A stretch of DNA of 64,000 nucleotides from the NCBI GenBank assembly GCA_910591455.2, contig OU342818.1:22730771-22794770 (forward strand), given 5' to 3'. Position 1 is the stretch's first letter. Each line of letters begins with the position of its first letter. The translations under genes were made by a program, and so were the position numbers. Below the pieces are notes generated by a model, which saw nothing but the letters and a program-made list of their open reading frames with translations, searched no databases and was not told the DNA's origin. The DNA is from Pholis gunnellus. Lineage: Eukaryota; Chordata; Actinopteri; Perciformes; Pholidae. Shown one piece after another: positions 45,301 through 56,214 of this stretch.

Positions 45301-48295
45301 TACGCGGGGAGAGATGTATCAAATCAAAAGTACCACATGTGTAACGTTGCACAGTGAGTCACTCTATTTTTAGTGCTGGTGTGCGTGGTGGTGACAAAAA
45401 AGCAGAATATGACCTCATGAAGCACTAAATCTGTTTAAAGCCACTGTTCGCCTTCACACAAACATCCAGGTTATTAAGACTAAAGTACCATCCAAACCAA
45501 ATCCAAGGTGAAAACTAGGTGTTAAACAGAAGCTTGTAAAGTGAAATCTAAATATGACTTAATGGGGAAAAAATGGTTAAGAAAAAGACTAATAATCATA
45601 AAGGAACCATGAGGTGTTTGAGGGCAGTTGAGGATGAACTAAAGAACCAACAAGAGCTGAAAATCATTCAAAACAGTCAAATGTTTCTGTATTAGGGCTG
45701 CGTCACACCATTAGTTTCCTTATCAATCAATCAGCCAAGTAATTTCTCAATTAATAAAGCAATCGTTTGTTCCATTTTCTAATGAAAACTGAGAAATGCC
45801 CATCACATCAATGTATTCATGTGTGTTTTTTTGTATCGTCTCCTCCTGTCAAACAAATTACAGACATCAAACATTCCTGCACTGTCTCATCTCCTATCCT
45901 CTGTTCAAGGTAATGCTTGTCTCACTATATCTATGTCATGTCTGTCCATGTTAACCCACCTGTTACCAACAATAGAGATTAAAACCATTAAATAATGGCA
46001 TTTTTGCTTGAAAAAAAAATGGATAAAGATTTATTTTGCTTACTTTAATTAATCAAATTTTAGTATATTTCTTTTTTGTCAATCAATTAATCAATACACT
46101 GACTAGTTGCAGCTCTACAATGCGATCTGCTTCTTTAATATATTATCAATCAAAAACAAAACACCCCAAAAAAGTTGAAACAGTTTGCCACACTGGTTTA
46201 GACTCAACAGCATCTCACAGCTTGATGACACTGAGGTGTGGGCAAAGACACCGAGAGTACACTGTGGCTGGGAACGGATGAGCCAGGTCGGCCGCGGTGC
46301 TCGGACACACCGTGGTCACGATGCTCATGTTGGAAAAAACACTCCCACACTGTTACACCTGCTCGTTCACAGCGCCATCAAACCATACATTAGGCACACA
46401 TGACTCACTGTGTGCAGGGACAAGTTGTTCTACCTAACGAAGCGGTTACCGGAGCACACCTACTATTTTGCGTCGTTTACCTCATCCCTCTCTCTGAAGT
46501 GCTTCACATCCAGGCCGCACTCCATGATGACCCCGGACGCATCTCTCCCCAGGATGAGCGGGAACTCGCTGCCCGACTGCTTGATGTTCAGAGGGTCTCT
46601 CTTCGTAGACATGGTCGCGGCGCCGTAGCCACCTGATGGGGAGAGAGCCTCAGACTGCAGATCATTTAGAGGTCATTTGCTGTGACGACACCACAAGAGA
46701 AACATGTTTTTTGGCGGGGTTGAATCTGGGGGGGTGGGGGGGGGGGGGGGGTCTACATTAAAATCAAGTAACTGCATCCAATGATTATTTAATCTGCTGA
46801 TTATTTTTAATTGTTTGATCTGTAACATTTCGATGTTCGGAAAGAACATTTCAAAGTGTTTTAGTAAGTGCAGTTTCAGTTTCAGTGAAATCAGATTCAA
46901 ATGGTTCTAAAATACATTGCTGTTAGAATGGTATCGCCAGCACTCCAACCAGTACTTTTAGGAAGAATGCCAACAGACAGTTATTGGCAGTCTCCAAACT
47001 GGCACTAAGCAACACAGTAACTGTATCCATCATTATGGGTCCCAGAATGAGTCCGAAATCTTGGGAAAAGTCTATCTGGTCAGGGGGTTGAGGAGGCAGG
47101 ACGTGGGTCTGGCAGTCAACACCTGCTTGGACAATGTTTCAGATGAAACTTGTGAGAACAGGCACTATCTGGAAGTCGTTGATTGACTTCAATGAAACAG
47201 GGGTCTGCAGAGTTACCTGAGGATCAAGACCCTATTTTGAATCTAATATCATCCATTCTTCTGCAAAACTATAGAAGTCATTGGTCATATGTTGGGTAGC
47301 TAATGGAAGTTGCTTTAAAAAAGTTGCCTTGGCAAAGAAGACAGAGCTCAGATAAGACAAACTTCACGTTATTGTGTTCAGTCGTCCCTGTGTGACGACA
47401 GGCGTGCATGTTAAGCAGGGACGAAAAAGAACAATTACATTACAGTCATTTAGCAGACGCTTTTATCCAAAGCGACTTACAATAAGTGTATTCAACATAG
47501 GTAGTCACCAAAAGTCATAAGTGCATCTCCTTTTTTAAACAAGCATCTAAGAGCATAAATCAGAGCAAAGGTACAGTGCAAAAACAAACCAATACGAATA
47601 TAATAAGTGCTAACAATCTGATATGCAATGCTCAAAGTGCAATCCTGCTTGTGAAACTTAAATTTCCACTTGAGCGACCTCAAAAACTATCACTGCTTGT
47701 TTGCCCCTCTCTACCCACCCCCACACTATCCCACCACACACAGTGGTATAACTGGAGCTGACTGTGTGGTGGAAGACTGACAAGCTGCATGATTCATTTT
47801 AAGCCACATACAACCACAGCAAATGTCAGTCTGGGCCTCTGCAGCTTCACTGCTGAGGATGTATTTTGCTCACAAAAAGAAAAAGAAAAAATATTTATTC
47901 TTAAACTTGGATATGCAGTCACGTGTCAGATGTGGTTCTATTTGTTGAATTCATTGCCATTGTATTCGCTCTCTGATGCCACTGTAAGCATGCACACAGG
48001 CTTGTCGCTCACCTCTCATGCTGACGTCAAGCGGGTTCAGTCCTGCTGAATGCACTTTGACAATGACCTCATTGGGGTAGTTGATGACAGGGAAACTGGC
48101 ATTTCTAGTGAACCGCAATGCATCATTGCTTCCATATTTATCGATGACCCAGGCAGGCATTATAGTCATGCTGATTTTGGTAGTGCTGAACAGTCTGGTC
48201 TGACTCCCATGCCAGCAAGCCGATGTGTTCACGCTTGGTAATTTACTGTGGTGAAACAAGCACCTGCTGGACACGAAGTTTCTCAAATAACTCAT
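33271..48295 (-). CDS. rtn4ip1: rtn4ip1, mitochondrial NADPH oxidoreductase
   Basis: Reticulon-4-interacting protein 1 (OPA10), a mitochondrial medium-chain dehydrogenase/reductase with NADPH oxidoreductase activity, linked to coenzyme Q synthesis and complex I. Nine exons: 48013-48295, 46481-46632, 45138-45206, 44642-44766, 44251-44299, 43746-43882, 43236-43419, 34421-34513, 33271-33396, phases consistent, giving 405 aa (human 396). The first 40 residues are rich in Arg, Ser and His with no acidic residue, as in a mitochondrial presequence. The Rossmann motif [14 protein letters not shown] lies in exon 5. Other family blocks are [47 protein letters not shown] and GHARGKTVV at the C-terminus. 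The FREGDE-type turn reads RERDE here (Gly to Arg). Intron 7 is 8.7 kb and full of transposons. Head-to-head with qrsl1. Confidence 0.96.
34021..34090. repeat. (GATAA)n plus 'actttattgtcccgaagg' tail
   Basis: gataagataagataagatag followed by actttattgtcccgaaggaaatt is a common 3' tail of fish retroposons. The family is not assignable from this fragment. Confidence 0.5.
34514..36026. other. rtn4ip1 intron 7, proximal part
   Basis: No exon. Sequence near 34700-34800 (accttagagggctttacaatc) and near 35800-35960 resembles dispersed teleost repeats, and an 95-aa open frame at 35512-35799 has no recognised homology. Confidence 0.4.
36027..37152 (+). mobile_element. hAT-like element related to 9304-9600
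   Basis: Begins caggggtcaccaattgg and ends gaatacccctg, compatible with hAT inverted ends. Flanks cactatac (36019-36026) and tgctagac (37153-37160) agree at five of eight positions, a possible decayed duplication. Positions 36120-36345 align with 9383-9600. A (TA)25 run at 37001-37050 lies inside. No intact transposase. Confidence 0.6.
37001..37050. repeat. (TA)25 microsatellite
   Basis: Fifty bp of uninterrupted TA within the hAT-like element. Confidence 0.95.
37917..37976. repeat. (GT)n joined to G26 run
   Basis: About 16 GT units (to 37949), one C, then 26 consecutive G (37951-37976) in rtn4ip1 intron 7. On the transcribed RNA (minus strand gene) this is a poly-C run; on the plus strand it is a G-quadruplex candidate. 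Length may be unreliable in an assembly. Confidence 0.9.
38468..38900. repeat. dispersed repeat (MITE or SINE-like)
   Basis: Reads atgtaagaagtggacgtag, gccatcttggatt, gccatgttggttttttt, gacctgtcaatcac and catagacttccatacaatc, a combination common across percomorph genomes. The first 27 bases recur upstream of adi1. Confidence 0.55.
38935..39255 (+). mobile_element. Tc1-like 3' fragment
   Basis: A broken frame with [16 protein letters not shown] (third catalytic region of a Tc1-type transposase), [11 protein letters not shown], and a 3' end tttggccatgtagtgta typical of a teleost Tc1 terminus. The 5' two thirds are absent. Confidence 0.7.
40706..42294 (-). mobile_element. Tc1/mariner element with ~200-bp inverted repeats
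   Basis: A full-length element of about 1.59 kb. Left end agtgggggaaaaaagtattt and right end (minus strand) agtggggaaaaaaagtattt are inverted copies; similarity continues for about 150-200 bp through ttagtcagccaccaattgtg, gcaagttctcccactt and the gagagaggcctgtaat block. Both ends abut TA-rich sequence, consistent with TA target use. It encodes the transposase listed separately and sits inside the Harbinger element. Confidence 0.93.
40904..41926 (-). pseudogene. Tc1-type transposase, one premature stop
   Basis: A 340-codon frame from ATG at 41926 to the stop at 40904, interrupted only by TAA at 41885-41887 (codon 14). After it the frame is open for 326 codons. An N-terminal helix-turn-helix ([15 protein letters not shown]), a linker with [12 protein letters not shown], a second HTH ([11 protein letters not shown]) and the catalytic DD34E core are all present: [21 protein letters not shown] and [15 protein letters not shown], with exactly 34 residues between the second Asp and Glu. 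Length and motifs are those of Tc1 transposases. A single point change in an otherwise intact frame suggests a recent insertion. It is not a host gene. Confidence 0.93.
45693..46117. mobile_element. MITE, 'agggctgc ... ctagttgcagctcta' family
   Basis: Starts tagggctgcgtcacaccatt and ends gactagttgcagctcta; the ends are inverted relatives, with tcaatcaatc/attgattaat sequence inside both. The family (ggctgcaactaacgatta type) is very common in teleosts. A core fragment (taatctgctgattattttta) also occurs at 46785-46815. Lies in rtn4ip1 intron 2. Confidence 0.65.
46728..46751. repeat. G-rich run
   Basis: Twenty-four bases, all G except one T, in rtn4ip1 intron 1. Confidence 0.9.
47433..47488. repeat. 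'catttagcagacgcttttat' repeat
   Basis: acattacagtcatttagcag, acgcttttatccaaagcg, acttacaataagtg is one of the most frequent dispersed motifs in fish DNA. Only a fragment is here, in rtn4ip1 intron 1. Confidence 0.75.
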
Positions 48296-48727
48296 CTTTC
48301 AACTCTTTAAAGCTTAAATACTGTCAGGAAAAATGGTGGAACTGTAAATTAGCAGTCCCTGTTACAGACAGAAATACTTTTAACTGCACGGCCACTATGC
48401 TAGATAACGTTCTCTATAAGCCGCGACTACATTCTGACTTTAAACATGTTATGTCTAACTTGCCATTTCGATAAATGCTGTAAGTCCAAAGTTAATGGTC
48501 ATTTAAATTCAACGTCCTCACCCTTAATGTTCCATTTACACGACTGGTGTCTTTTAACAGCCCCTCAGCCTTTCCACCAATGAGAGCGCGGGTTTCTCAA
48601 CGGCCGTCCAATCACAAAATGCGGTGTTAGACGTTGTTTATCGAAACAAACATGGCGGCCCGCTAGTGCCGCACACCGTGCAGAGGTTGTTGTTAATTTG
48701 AGAGGTTGTCACAGAATTTCTTTAAAT
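48296..48727. promoter_or_regulatory. divergent promoter of rtn4ip1 and qrsl1
   Basis: 432 bp between the two start codons. Two CCAAT boxes (48577-48581, 48608-48612) and an AACATGGCGGCC motif (48649-48660, YY1-type) lie in a GC-richer segment with no TATA box close to either start. Head-to-head pairing of these two mitochondrial genes is also seen in human. Transcription start sites are inferred, not shown. Confidence 0.75.
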
Positions 48728-51700
48728 ATGCTCAGCATGACGATAAGGGAGGTTAGTACGAATGTTTGCGTGTTCTTTGAGCTCAGTTCTCCGTGTTTGT
48801 TTCGTGCATTCACTTCGCGTTACCGACGTGTTTGTGCTGTCAATTCATAACTAACATAGGTGAAATAATATCGATTATCTGATACTTTTGCTCCCTAACT
48901 AAAACATAGATAGCTAAAATATATTGTCTGGCAACAGTCTAATAATCTGGTTATTGTGCTGTCTGGATAGTGAGAGAAATTGTATAACACAGTTGTATGT
49001 ATGTCGTATAAATATATAACATTAGCTAACCAATGCAGCTAACGTTAACGTCACTGCTTAACTATGTTGCTTTATAAAGCTTCTATCGAAACATGCTCGT
49101 GCGCTTAAGTTGTCCCGTTAAAAAACTAAATCATGTCTTTCAGAAATAAAACAATGACACAACTTAAATGTCTCTCCTACTTATTGAGTAGTTAAGAAGT
49201 AAAGAGATATGTTTTACTCATAAGTAGCACTTTAACCTTAAGTAAAAGTACGAAGTACTAGCAGATGAATGTAGCCTACTGGTGTGACTATTTGCAGAAT
49301 GAGCCTATATATTTATGATTAATATATTATTGGAATATGAAGGATGACTAATGTAGTGAAGTAAAAACTAATAATATTGACTTCTGATATCAAGTGGATG
49401 ATAAGTATAAAGTAGCGTGAAATATATAAACTCAAGTAGAATACTTCAAAATTATAGTTAACTCACTGCTGACTCACTGTCACTGTTTACGGGGACATCT
49501 GAATAGAACAGAGACACTGCTCATGTTATCACTTGCATCTATGCTTTTCCTACTATAACAAGTCTAAATGTCAGCTGTGAAAAGGGTCTATTGAGTAACT
49601 GAATAACCAAGAGACCCCAATGGTATCACACCATTGTTCTCCAGGTGTCTGCGGCGCTCAGGGAGGGAAGAATCTCCCCGACGGAGCTTTGTAGGAAGTG
49701 TCTGAACCGCATCAAAAAAACACAGCATCTTAACGCTTACATCACTGTGACGGAGGAGCTGGCCCTGAAGCAGGCTCGAGAGGCAGAAGCCAGACTGCAG
49801 CGAGGTGTGGACGCGTGAGCCTGTATCTCCACACATTCTGTGTTACAGAGTCATAAGTGTTACTGATCTCGTTTTTGTCTTCAGGTGCCCCCAAAGGTCC
49901 TCTGGATGGAATCCCCTTTGCAGTCAAGGACAACTTCTGCACAGAAAATATCAAGACCACATGTGCTTCCAGGATGCTTAACGGTCTGCTTGAACCTCAG
50001 TGAAAGTTACCGTGTCTTAAATATTCCAATGATAACCTACCGTTACTTGTGCTACAGACTACACCCCACCCTACAATGCTACAGTGGTCCAGAAGCTTTT
50101 TGACCAAGGGGCTGTCCTCATGGGGAAGGCCAACATGGATGAGTTTGCTATGGGGTAAGGCCGTAGTTATCAATGTCAGAATAATAACCGTAACAGCTAG
50201 TCACAAATCCCGAAAGAGACGTTTTTTTCTTATTTATGTATTTGTCTCGCAGTGCGGGCAGTACTGACGGGGCTTTCGGCCCGGTGAGAAACCCCTGGAG
50301 CTATGCTGCTCCCTACAGAGAGAGGACAGGGGCAGCGTCTGACTCCGACTGGGTCGTCCCTGGAGGAAGTTCAGGAGGAAGTGCTGCCGCTGTGGCCTCG
50401 CTCACCAGCTACCTGTGAGGGGAACACATTCCCTGTGCCGCAAAACTGTTACAAAGAAACACAAAAGGAAATATTTTATTCAAAATTGCGTTTATAAAAT
50501 CAAAATGTGCTGTTCTGATAATTACTTGGCAGGGCTTTGGGTTCAGACACTGGTGGTTCGACCCGTAACCCTGGAGCACTGTGTGGTGTTGTGGCCCTGA
50601 AGCCCACTTATGGTCTGCTGTCCAGACATGGTCTCATCCCCCTGGTCAACTCCATGGACGTCCCCGGCATTATGACCCGCAGTGTCAGCGATGCAGCCAT
50701 CGTGTTAGGTAGGAAACGAATGTTGAGCGTCATCCTGGCCCACATAAAAGAAGAAAAAGCAAACGTTTCTTGCTCTTGATTATGATCATTCTACATATCC
50801 AGCTCTTTCTTTCCAAAGAGAGCATTGAATTCAGTGGGACTTATCTAGTTAAATAAAGGACTAGATTGTCCACATGTTGGTGCCATGTAATGCACAGTAA
50901 ATGTCTTTTTATTCTTGAGGGTCAGATACATAAGAAGTTAAGTGTTTGCTACTCAAGAAGTGTGGTGGGGCTAATTCAACAAAATATTTCCATACTCCGT
51001 AGCCATGCCATCCGGGTTCACATGGAATACTGATATTAAAGGGACCCTGCTGAGTTTTGACCACTAGTAGTGCTATAGAGCCGTGGTTTTACGAGTGGGT
51101 ACAGATAATGTATGTCACACAGGTGGCACAATTCTCGACCTGCCGTGTAAACACAATTTAAAATGTTTAAAATAACTATCCGTGTAATTGAAAGACCATG
51201 TGACATGTAAATCAGTGTTGCAGTTCCACATTGTTGTGCATTTGTCATACTGCGATCAAACGATGGTACTAACCTATCACACAGGTATCCTCCAAGGCCA
51301 GGATATGAGAGACTCAACAACAACTCCTGCTCCCTCATTGCTGACAGAGCTACCCGAACACTTTGATGTCAAGAACATCTGTGTAGGCATCCCAAAGGTG
51401 AGTATAGCTCCTAGTTACTTTTGTTTGGTTTTGTAATATGGAAATCTCATTTTTTACTTGCATGTAAGCTGTTAGTAACTTAAGTTTTGTTGTCGGAGAA
51501 CAAAACGTATGATGCCGAACAGACATTGTATATACATAAAATGATTTGAGGAAGTCAAAAACTATGTGAGAAACATATTAATATTTTAGCTGTACGAGGG
51601 ATATTAACAATCCTCAATTTGATTGGAGGAGGAACTGTTGGTGTTGTGATGCTTTTTGTTATTGATTTTTATCACCATATATCACCAAGACAAATTCTTT

Positions 51701-53392
51701 GAAGGGTTTATGTACATACAGATGGTTCTGATAAAAACATCTATGTATATTTATCTCTGTGAACACAAATGCATTAATTTCCTCTTCTTTCCTGTGTCTT
51801 CATGTATGTCAGGAGTACCACGCCCCGGGGCTGTCTGAGGAGACTTTAACGCAATGGAGTCGTGTTGCTGACATGTTTGAGAGGGCAGGGGCGCGGGTGA
51901 AGCAGGTATCCCTCCCCCACACCCAGCACTCCATTGTGTGCTACCATGTCCTCTGCCACGCGGAGGTGGCGTCTAACATGGCCCGCTTTGACGGCCTAGA
52001 ATACGGTACGAAACCAGTGCAGAACACGTTAAGGGTGCAGCGTGGAGCATTTCATATGTAGGGTGCCACATAGATCACACAGGGATTTTTTTTGACAGTA
52101 GAAAATCCGAAAAAGGCAAATGCCATTGATTCCCGTCTCTCTTCTGTCAGGCCATCGTAGCGAGGTGGACAGCTCGACGGAGGCCATGTACGCCTCGAGC
52201 CGCCACGAGGGCTTCAACGACGTAGTACGAGGGAGGATACTGTCTGGGAACTACTTCCTGCTCAAACAGTAAGACGACGGATCGAAGCTGCTTGCACCCG
52301 TCTGATTCATTTCACTAACTACACACCAGTGTGGAGCTGACAGTGTGCCACTGTATCATTTTCACCTTTACTCCTTCACCTTTTTTATGAGCACTTTTGG
52401 TCACTTGCCACATTTTCTTTCATTAAATGTATGAGAGAATAAAACATTTTTTCAACACACAAAGAATTAACTGTCTGCATCCCCGCCCTCATTTTTCGGC
52501 AGGAACTACGAGCACTACTTTGTGAAGGCCCAGAGAGTGCGCCGGCTGATCGCAGACGATTTCAAACGTGTGTTCAGCTCAGGCGTCGACGTGCTGCTGA
52601 CGCCCACCACCCTGGCTGACGCGGCCCGTTACTCCGACTTCACACAGGAAGACAACAGGACGCGCAGCGCGCAGGACGACGTCTTCACCCAGCCTGTCAA
52701 CATGGCAGGTACAGAGAGAAGAAAAGGCCTTTAGGCAGAACTGTTCATGCATGGCATAGGAAGTGTGGGAGGATTCAGGAACTTATCTATTCTGCATGCG
52801 TGAATATACACTCACACACACACTAAATACACCCACACACCAAAAACCTTTCAACCACAACTACTTCAGTTTAGTCAGTGCTTCTTAATTTGTATCCTTT
52901 AGAATAGGCTCATTGGATCACAAATGCTATCGTGAAATTAAAAGAGGAAATTAGTATGTTACTTCTCTTTTTTGCTTTGTTATTCTCTGATGGCAAAGGT
53001 AATCATAACATGGTCAACACATAGTCCATTTCAGCTCAGACAGAAGTGTACTTTAAAGGAGCGTGTTTACATTCAGTTTAACTTTGTTTGCCTAGTATCA
53101 CTCTCCTAACTAAGCTTGAGATCCTAATCATTACCTTTTCCCTGCACTCTCCTTCAACTCTGTTTTTTACTTTGCCCCAGGTCTGCCTGCCGTTTCTGTG
53201 CCAACTGCTTTATCAAGCCAGGGCCTTCCCGTTGGGTTACAGCTAATAGGCCCCGCCCTCCAGGACAAGAAGCTGCTCAGCGTCGCCCAATGGATAGAGC
53301 AGAGGGTCGGATTCCCCTCCATCAGTGACCGTGGAGACAAGAGTGGCAATGACGCAGGAACGGCCAACAGAGAGCAGACTTCAGCTGTATGA
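48728..53392 (+). CDS. qrsl1: qrsl1, mitochondrial GatA subunit
   Basis: Subunit A of the GatCAB amidotransferase, which releases ammonia from glutamine to convert misacylated Glu-tRNA(Gln) into Gln-tRNA(Gln) in mitochondria. Eleven exons: 48728-48751, 49645-49804, 49885-49983, 50058-50154, 50253-50414, 50533-50708, 51285-51397, 51813-52005, 52151-52268, 52503-52708, 53181-53392; phases agree and give 519 aa (human 528). Amidase-signature catalytic Ser-cisSer-Lys triad: Lys76 in IPFAVKDNF, a Ser in [11 protein letters not shown] (164-174) and nucleophile Ser190 in [31 protein letters not shown] in the last exon is family-typical. The loop before [12 protein letters not shown] is shorter than in human. 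The first exon is only eight codons; MLSMTIRE is taken as the start because homologues begin in the same way. Confidence 0.96.
49215..49445. repeat. interspersed repeat in qrsl1 intron 1
   Basis: ttaagtaaaagtacgaagta, tgcagaatgagcctatata, aagtataaagtagcgtgaaa and actcaagtagaatacttcaa are pieces of the same common teleost family as 24985-25240. Confidence 0.5.
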
Positions 53393-53747
53393 AGAGACCT
53401 GTGGACACAAGGAACCCCACTGTAGACAGAGTCACACATAATGGCCTGAAAGTGCCTCTCTGATGGACATTCATGGCTTGTTCTATGTCTTTGCAGGACA
53501 TTGTTTTTTATCTCTCAGTCCACTTGCTCCTTGATGGAATGAAAATAATTACAACAAAGGATAGACTCGCTGCTCAACAACATGCATTATACTCTTAAGT
53601 GCAGGGACATTGTTTTTAATCTGTGACCTGCTGCCGTGTGTGTCTGAAGGTGGTGCTATTAAATACATGCAAGATGGGTGATCTATTAATTGTGATATTT
53701 ATTATTCGTTAATGTCCATGCGTAGACAGTTCTTATTGTTGTGTATT

Positions 53748-53753
53748 ATTAAA
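53748..53753 (+). terminator. candidate qrsl1 polyadenylation signal (ATTAAA)
   Basis: The common variant signal ATTAAA about 355 bp after the stop; another copy lies at 53658-53663. Confidence 0.4.
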
Positions 53754-53849
53754 GGCACTGAAATCATTTTCCAGCTCAGTCGCCAAAAGACAAAAAGACA
53801 CAGATGTGCTGCTGTTCTTTACCTGCATCTGTTTACCTGGACAAGCTAG

Positions 53850-54145
53850 CAGTGTGGCGCTAGAGATGGCAATGTCAGTCTCTTGGACAGTGTCACCACT
53901 TTGGTCCAGACTGAGATATCTCCACCATTGGATGGATTGCTATGACAAGTACATTTATGGTCCTCATGAGAGGATGAAGTGATTGACTGACTTTACCTTT
54001 ACTTTTTAGTGAAATTTAAATTTGTCCAATACTTTGTTTTATGACTAAATTCCTGCTAAACTGATGACATTCCCATCAGCCTCACCTGCTAAACATCAGC
54101 ATGTTAACATTCTGCTAACATGACTGTAGGCTTTTGTATTCAATT
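53850..54145 (-). repeat. 'agcatgttaacat / atctcaacc' repeat copy
   Basis: ggtccagactgagatatctc, ccaccattggatggattgc, tgacattcccatcagcctca and catcagcatgttaacattct belong to a common teleost repeat; inverted relative to the copy at 58720-58987. Confidence 0.55.
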
Positions 54146-55479
54146 CTAAAATGAACAATTTAATGTTTTTTTTTAAAGTAAATTTATACATCAGCTCATA
54201 GCAAATGAAGAACTTCCTTATGCTTGTGAGGAAATAATAATACTTCTTTAGTTTCATGACGTATCCTGAATAGGGTTGTGAAGAGGTCGTCCCATATCAA
54301 ATGTGAAGACATGCTCTTGAATTTCTCTCCAACCTCCACATATCTGCCAATTTCTACAGACATTTTGTGGAATTTATTAAAAAACAATTTAGCAAATGCA
54401 TCTTTTTCTGCAAGTGTATGTGTGACTGAAGAAAGACAAATTGCAGAAGAGTTAGGTAGAGACTGCATGACCAAGCACTAGCAGACTCTTCACCATTTTG
54501 GCTCCAGCAGATACTTTCCCTGAAATACTTAGACGGTCCACATTAAACTGTTGGAATCAGCTCAAGCTAAATAAATCCAGTCAGCTAATTACAGTACTGG
54601 ATACTAGCCTAAATTTAGGTGCCACGATGAGTGCTCACAAATTCTCAATTGACTCCAGCTCCGCATAATCCTGACCCATTTCTCTGCAACGTGGAACTTG
54701 GGCCTGTTACATTCCGGATTAATCCTCATACTGTTATTCAACAGAGTGCACAAGATAGAACATTGTTTTTTGTGTGAATCAACAAGGTCTTTTGCATGAG
54801 TTGATATGACTGATGCTTTGTTTTTCAGCCGAGAAGTTCACATGCTTAGCTTGCGTAACCTTCACTGAAAAACTCACCTCTGATTATCTGATTATCTTAT
54901 TTCCCTGTTCACTCCTGTGACCAGATAACTACTTCCTCTTTTTTATCTCTGTAATTTCATGTCATTCCAATTTATTTAAAAATGTGCACTGCAGGTAAAT
55001 GCAGGATAACCGCCGCTTCACCCTGCTTTATCTTAAATAAGGTGCTGGAAGTATCAAAAAAGCTCAAACTTGTAGAATAGATAATCTATGCAGAGAAAAC
55101 TTTTTCTGTCTAAAGGACCTTCATCATAGCACATGGTTCAGCTGGAATGGCAGGTGTAGAAACAAATAACACAGAATGTGTGCACTACAAAAAATATTTT
55201 TTATTTTGTACAAATTTTATATTGTAAGGGGAGTAGCCGTGGCAGATTTTCTCACTTGTTTTAAGATAAATACAATAGAGAATTTAGTAGGACAGGTCAC
55301 TGTTTCACCCTCTTCCCTAATTTTGTCATAGTGTCCATGAATCCCCAAATCTTGTTTCTACAATTAGCATGCAGCTAGCATACTTGCTACATTTAGCACA
55401 AAACCTATTCTACATCAGCTAAAAGGAGGACAACTCAAAGCATCTATTTGGGACTCTAGCCAGCCACGGCCACGGCAGG

Positions 55480-55690
55480 CGACATTAAGACAATTAGGAA
55501 TAAGCTTAAGAGGCTAGTTCGAGCTGGTGCCCATGTTTCTGCAGGGGCATTTGCAAATAGTTGACATTTTGGAAACTACTCTTATTCACATATTTTAAAT
55601 TTGGGCAGAGCCAGGCTAGCTGTTTGTTTCCCCCTTGCTTCCTGGCTTTATGCTAAGCTGTAATAATCACCTAGCTGGCTCCAAAAGTGT
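55480..55690 (-). repeat. interspersed repeat, copy 4 of the trappc12-intron family
   Basis: gccaggctagctgtttgttt, ccccttgcttcctggcttta and tgctaagctg read as the inverse of the 22845-23050 repeat. Confidence 0.55.
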
Positions 55691-55778
55691 GGAACCCATA
55701 GCAACAGTTGCTTTGAGGATCCTTCTGCTCCCCCATAATACAAAAGAAGCCATGGCCCTAGTCGAAGTCCTTCTAGAT

Positions 55779-56206
55779 CAGTGGTCCCCAAACTACGGCC
55801 CGCGGGCCGGATGCGGCCCGCCTCCACATTTGGTCCGGCCCCCTGAACAATACCAGAGACGCATTATGATTTTTTTTCAGTCTGCACAATTAATCGAATT
55901 TTAATCAGCCAACCACCAGGGGGCGAACGAGATGAGAGCTGTCATGCGCGCAACCTGTAGAAGTAGAAGAGTAGAAGAAGTAGAAGAGCCGAGCCCCGAT
56001 CCGCGCGCACGATGCAACGGTCGCTCACCTGCGAGTAGCACGCGAGTAGCACCCCCCCCCCCCCCCCCCCCCCCCCGCGCACGATGCACCAGTCGCTCAC
56101 CTGCGAGTAGTACCCCCCCCCCCCCCCCCCCCCCCATGATCGGGCCCTAGGTCAAACGATATGTTCAGTGATGTGGCCCTCACAGGAAAAAGTTTGGGGA
56201 CCCCTG
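55779..56206. mobile_element. hAT MITE with perfect 8-bp TSD and poly-C tandem repeat
   Basis: Exact target duplication ttctagat at 55771-55778 and 56207-56214. Ends cagtggtccccaaact and agtttggggacccctg are inverted repeats with one or two mismatches. Subterminal cggcccgcgggccggatgc is typical of this hAT group. Inside is a tandem duplication of about 60 bp (cgcgcacgatgca, tcgctcacctgcgagtag) each ending in a C run (56052-56076 and 56113-56135). No coding frame. Confidence 0.93.
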
Positions 56207-56214
56207 TTCTAGAT

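Larger units (their letters stand above)
53393..55770. other. qrsl1 3' UTR and intergenic repeats
   Basis: The early part is the qrsl1 3' UTR. After about 53770 there is no gene, only repeat fragments (53850-54145, 55480-55690) and AT-rich sequence. A 92-codon minus-strand open frame at 54196-54474 has no recognised homology. Confidence 0.5.

Noticed and set aside
54196..54474. 92-codon minus-strand open frame downstream of qrsl1
   Set aside because: Composition looks protein-like, but no homology, start context or exon structure supports it.
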